Positions 6,576 through 8,367 of a stretch of 8,367 nucleotides of DNA are shown in pieces. Made by a program: the position numbers and the translations under genes. The stretch is from Burkholderiaceae bacterium. Its GTDB lineage: Bacteria; Pseudomonadota; Gammaproteobacteria; Burkholderiales; Burkholderiaceae_C. The notes under the pieces are model-generated. The model searched no databases, had not been told where the DNA came from, and saw only the letters and a list, made by a program, of their open reading frames with translations. Within the stretch, counting starts at the first letter, position 1; every line of letters starts with the position of its first letter. The stretch lies in assembly GCA_023260355.1 (NCBI GenBank), contig JALQVJ010000036.1, forward strand, positions 1-8,367, in the 5' to 3' direction.

Positions 6576-8321
6576 ATGCCCCGTGGTCAGCCCGTGTCCT
6601 TTATGAACTTTCGCACCAGTCCTGCCGTCGTCACGCCCCTTGCCGCTCAGCGACTGCCACGGCTGGCATTGGTGCTGCTCGCAGCGCTCTACATCTTGCC
6701 AGGGCTACTCGGCAGAGAACCGTGGAAGCCCTACGACGGCGCCAATTTGGGGCTGATGATTCACATGGCCGATGGCAGTGCCAATTGGCTGTACCCGAGT
6801 ATTGCGGGGTTGCCGATGTCAGAGGGCGGTTGGCTCCCGTATTGGATCGGTGCATTGTTCATCTGGGCTCTCCCTTTTGTAGACCCTGCGATGGCCAGTC
6901 GAATTCCCTTGGGCTTGTCCCTGGCCGCCACCTTCGTTGCCACTTGGTACGCGACTTACCATTTGGCTAGAGCGCCAGGCGCGCAGCCGGTTCCGTTTGC
7001 ATTTGGTGGGCAAGCTTCAACAAAGTCTTACGCATGCGCGATGGCTGACGCCAGCCTGCTGGCGCTCATTGCTTGCCTGGGCTTGGCCCACATGGGGCAT
7101 GAATTCAGCCTCCACCCTTTCGCCACTGCGTTTGTTGCCATCCTCTTTTGGGCATTTGCGAAGGTGTCGGTGATACCCACAGCGCACAACCTGCAGGCCA
7201 CTTGGATTGTGGCGGCTGGCGCGCTGTTGGGACTCATGGCCAGCGGGTATCCAACCACAGCGACGCTGTTGATTTTTGTCACCTTGATGGGGCTGTTGCA
7301 GAGGGAGAATGCCGCACTGCAAGTGCGCTCGGTCAAGCAGGCCGCGATTGGCGTATTCGTCGTTGCGGTCTTTCTGTATACCCTTGTTCCATGGCCTAGA
7401 GACGGCCTGGTGCAATGGACAGAGGTTCACCATCACGTGGTGCGCGCCCTCAAGACCATGGTGTGGTTTGGTTGGCCTGCCTGGCCGCTGGCTGCCTGGG
7501 CTATTTGGCGCTGGCGACTCCAACGCCGGTCGCCCCATATTTGGCTGCCAGGGTTCTGGCTTGGCGTGCTGTTCGTGGTTGGCGTGACGGCGGGTGTGCC
7601 TCAGCGCCATTTGATGCTCACACTGCCGATTCTTGCCAGCTTGGCCGTTTTCGCACTGCCGACCTTCAAGCGCAGCGCGTTGGCATTGATCGACTGGGTT
7701 GCGCTGCTCCTTTTCACGACCGTCGGCTTCGTGATTTGGTTCTATTGGTTCGCGTTTCAGACGGGGGCGCCTGCGCCAGCAGCCAATGCTGTGGCACGCC
7801 TCTTGCCGGGTTTTGAGCCCGCCATCTCTTGGATTGAATGCGCGTTCGCTGCCGCGATCACCGTGGCGTGGGCATGGATGATCCGCTGGCGTACCGGGCA
7901 CCAACAGCACGCACTTTGGAAAGGTTTGGTGCTCTCTGCCAGTGGCACGATTTGGGTGTGGGGTTTGTTGATGAGCCTCTGGTTGCCTGCCGTGAACTAT
8001 GGCATGAGCTATGACATGGTGGCGAGACGGATTGGGCAAGTCATACCAGCCAGCGAATGCATCAGCGCCACAGGGCTTGCACCCACCCTGTTTGCTGCGC
8101 TCGAGCGGCAAGGCTTGTCTATCGTGCTGAATGAATCATTGGGCTCAGACGCGCCTCAATGCGATCATTGGGTGATAGGAGAAGACGCCGACATGCCCAG
8201 GTTCAATTTGGCTGCTTGGACACCAGTCACCACGGTGTGGCAGCTGGATCGCCGCGGCAATGGCATTCGGGTCTTCCAGCGTTTGGCAACACCAGACGCT
8301 GCAGTCCCCTCGAAGCCTTAG
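6576..8321 (+). CDS. Polytopic membrane protein, ArnT/PMT-like putative glycosyltransferase (GT-C)
   Basis: A 581-residue inner-membrane protein with about 13 hydrophobic segments (roughly residues 28-45, 88-102, 107-128, 158-176, 182-200, 208-222, 228-241, 256-272, 293-311, 322-340, 345-362, 368-394, 416-436, 448-471), followed by a soluble tail of about 110 residues with C495 and C529. The first loop, GREPWKPYDGANLGLMIHM then WLYPSIAGLPMSEGGWLPYW, follows the pattern of ArnT and PMT_2 proteins, where W.PD.....M...G.W..P...G......YW precedes membrane segment 2. Those enzymes move a sugar from a polyprenyl-phosphate donor onto lipid A or protein. Here the usual Asp-Glu pair is Asp-Gly (D54-G55), so catalysis is not assured and the substrate is unknown. 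Start is uncertain: ATG at 6576 has GAGG too close; ATG at 6603 (residue 10) has no clear Shine-Dalgarno. I see no promoter after the preceding terminator. Confidence 0.88.
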   Translation: MPRGQPVSFMNFRTSPAVVTPLAAQRLPRLALVLLAALYILPGLLGREPWKPYDGANLGLMIHMADGSANWLYPSIAGLPMSEGGWLPYWIGALFIWALPFVDPAMASRIPLGLSLAATFVATWYATYHLARAPGAQPVPFAFGGQASTKSYACAMADASLLALIACLGLAHMGHEFSLHPFATAFVAILFWAFAKVSVIPTAHNLQATWIVAAGALLGLMASGYPTTATLLIFVTLMGLLQRENAALQVRSVKQAAIGVFVVAVFLYTLVPWPRDGLVQWTEVHHHVVRALKTMVWFGWPAWPLAAWAIWRWRLQRRSPHIWLPGFWLGVLFVVGVTAGVPQRHLMLTLPILASLAVFALPTFKRSALALIDWVALLLFTTVGFVIWFYWFAFQTGAPAPAANAVARLLPGFEPAISWIECAFAAAITVAWAWMIRWRTGHQQHALWKGLVLSASGTIWVWGLLMSLWLPAVNYGMSYDMVARRIGQVIPASECISATGLAPTLFAALERQGLSIVLNESLGSDAPQCDHWVIGEDADMPRFNLAAWTPVTTVWQLDRRGNGIRVFQRLATPDAAVPSKP

Positions 8322-8367
8322 GCCTCTCGCTGATCGTCCAACCAACGCACGCGACGCGCAGGAAAGG
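8318..8367 (-). CDS. C-terminal end of a converging gene, product unknown
   Basis: On the minus strand a frame is open from the window edge to a TAA at 8320-8318 and encodes the tail FPARRVRWLDDQREA. The composition is protein-like for this genome, and its stop overlaps the TAG of the membrane protein gene (8319-8321) in a tail-to-tail arrangement common in compact genomes. Fifteen residues are too few to name a family, and chance openness over 50 bases cannot be excluded. Confidence 0.35.
   Translation of the reverse strand, partial: FPARRVRWLDDQREA

Noticed and set aside
7017..8111. 364-codon open frame on the minus strand antisense to the membrane protein gene
   Set aside because: The translation is rich in H, R, Q, P and G with no hydrophobic core or recognisable motif. 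It is a high-GC shadow of a membrane protein gene with coherent transmembrane segments on the plus strand.

Overview
The window is about 60% GC and reads as a chromosome segment of a betaproteobacterium, most likely order Burkholderiales and probably Comamonadaceae. I base this on the order trxA - rho - type B rpmE2, which I recall as typical of that family, with a divergent nuclease/helicase pair beside trxA. No database search was possible. I see no mobile element, tRNA, rRNA, CRISPR array or phage gene, and all real coding sequence looks compositionally alike.

Layout. (1) Positions 1-4234, minus strand: a two-gene AddAB-like recombinational repair operon. The upstream gene (4234 to 1604) is an 876-residue AddB-like protein with a C-terminal PD-(D/E)XK nuclease domain and four cysteines placed as in the AddB iron-sulfur cluster. 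Its stop overlaps the GTG start of a UvrD/AddA-type helicase gene (1607 to the window edge, cut after about 535 codons). (2) A 60-bp divergent gap (4235-4294) with a perfect 7+1+7 palindrome. (3) Plus strand: trxA (4295-4627), then a 184-bp gap with a 12-pair hairpin, a clear sigma-70 promoter and a C-rich, G-free leader, then rho (4812-6074). (4) A 175-bp gap with an inverted repeat and a series of possible RNA hairpins, then rpmE2 (6250-6504) and a strong intrinsic terminator. (5) A polytopic membrane protein of the ArnT/PMT-like (GT-C) type (6576-8321), whose 3' end overlaps the end of a converging minus-strand gene visible for only 50 bp.

How the genes work together: the nuclease/helicase pair would process double-strand ends for RecA-dependent repair. 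trxA, rho and rpmE2 are housekeeping genes (thiol reduction, transcription termination, ribosome structure). They share a strand but appear to be separately expressed, because rho has its own promoter and rpmE2 may have one. The coding content is conventional. The less ordinary signals are non-coding: a possible Rho-autoregulatory leader with a 16-codon leader ORF, a structured leader before rpmE2, and two palindromes in regulatory gaps.
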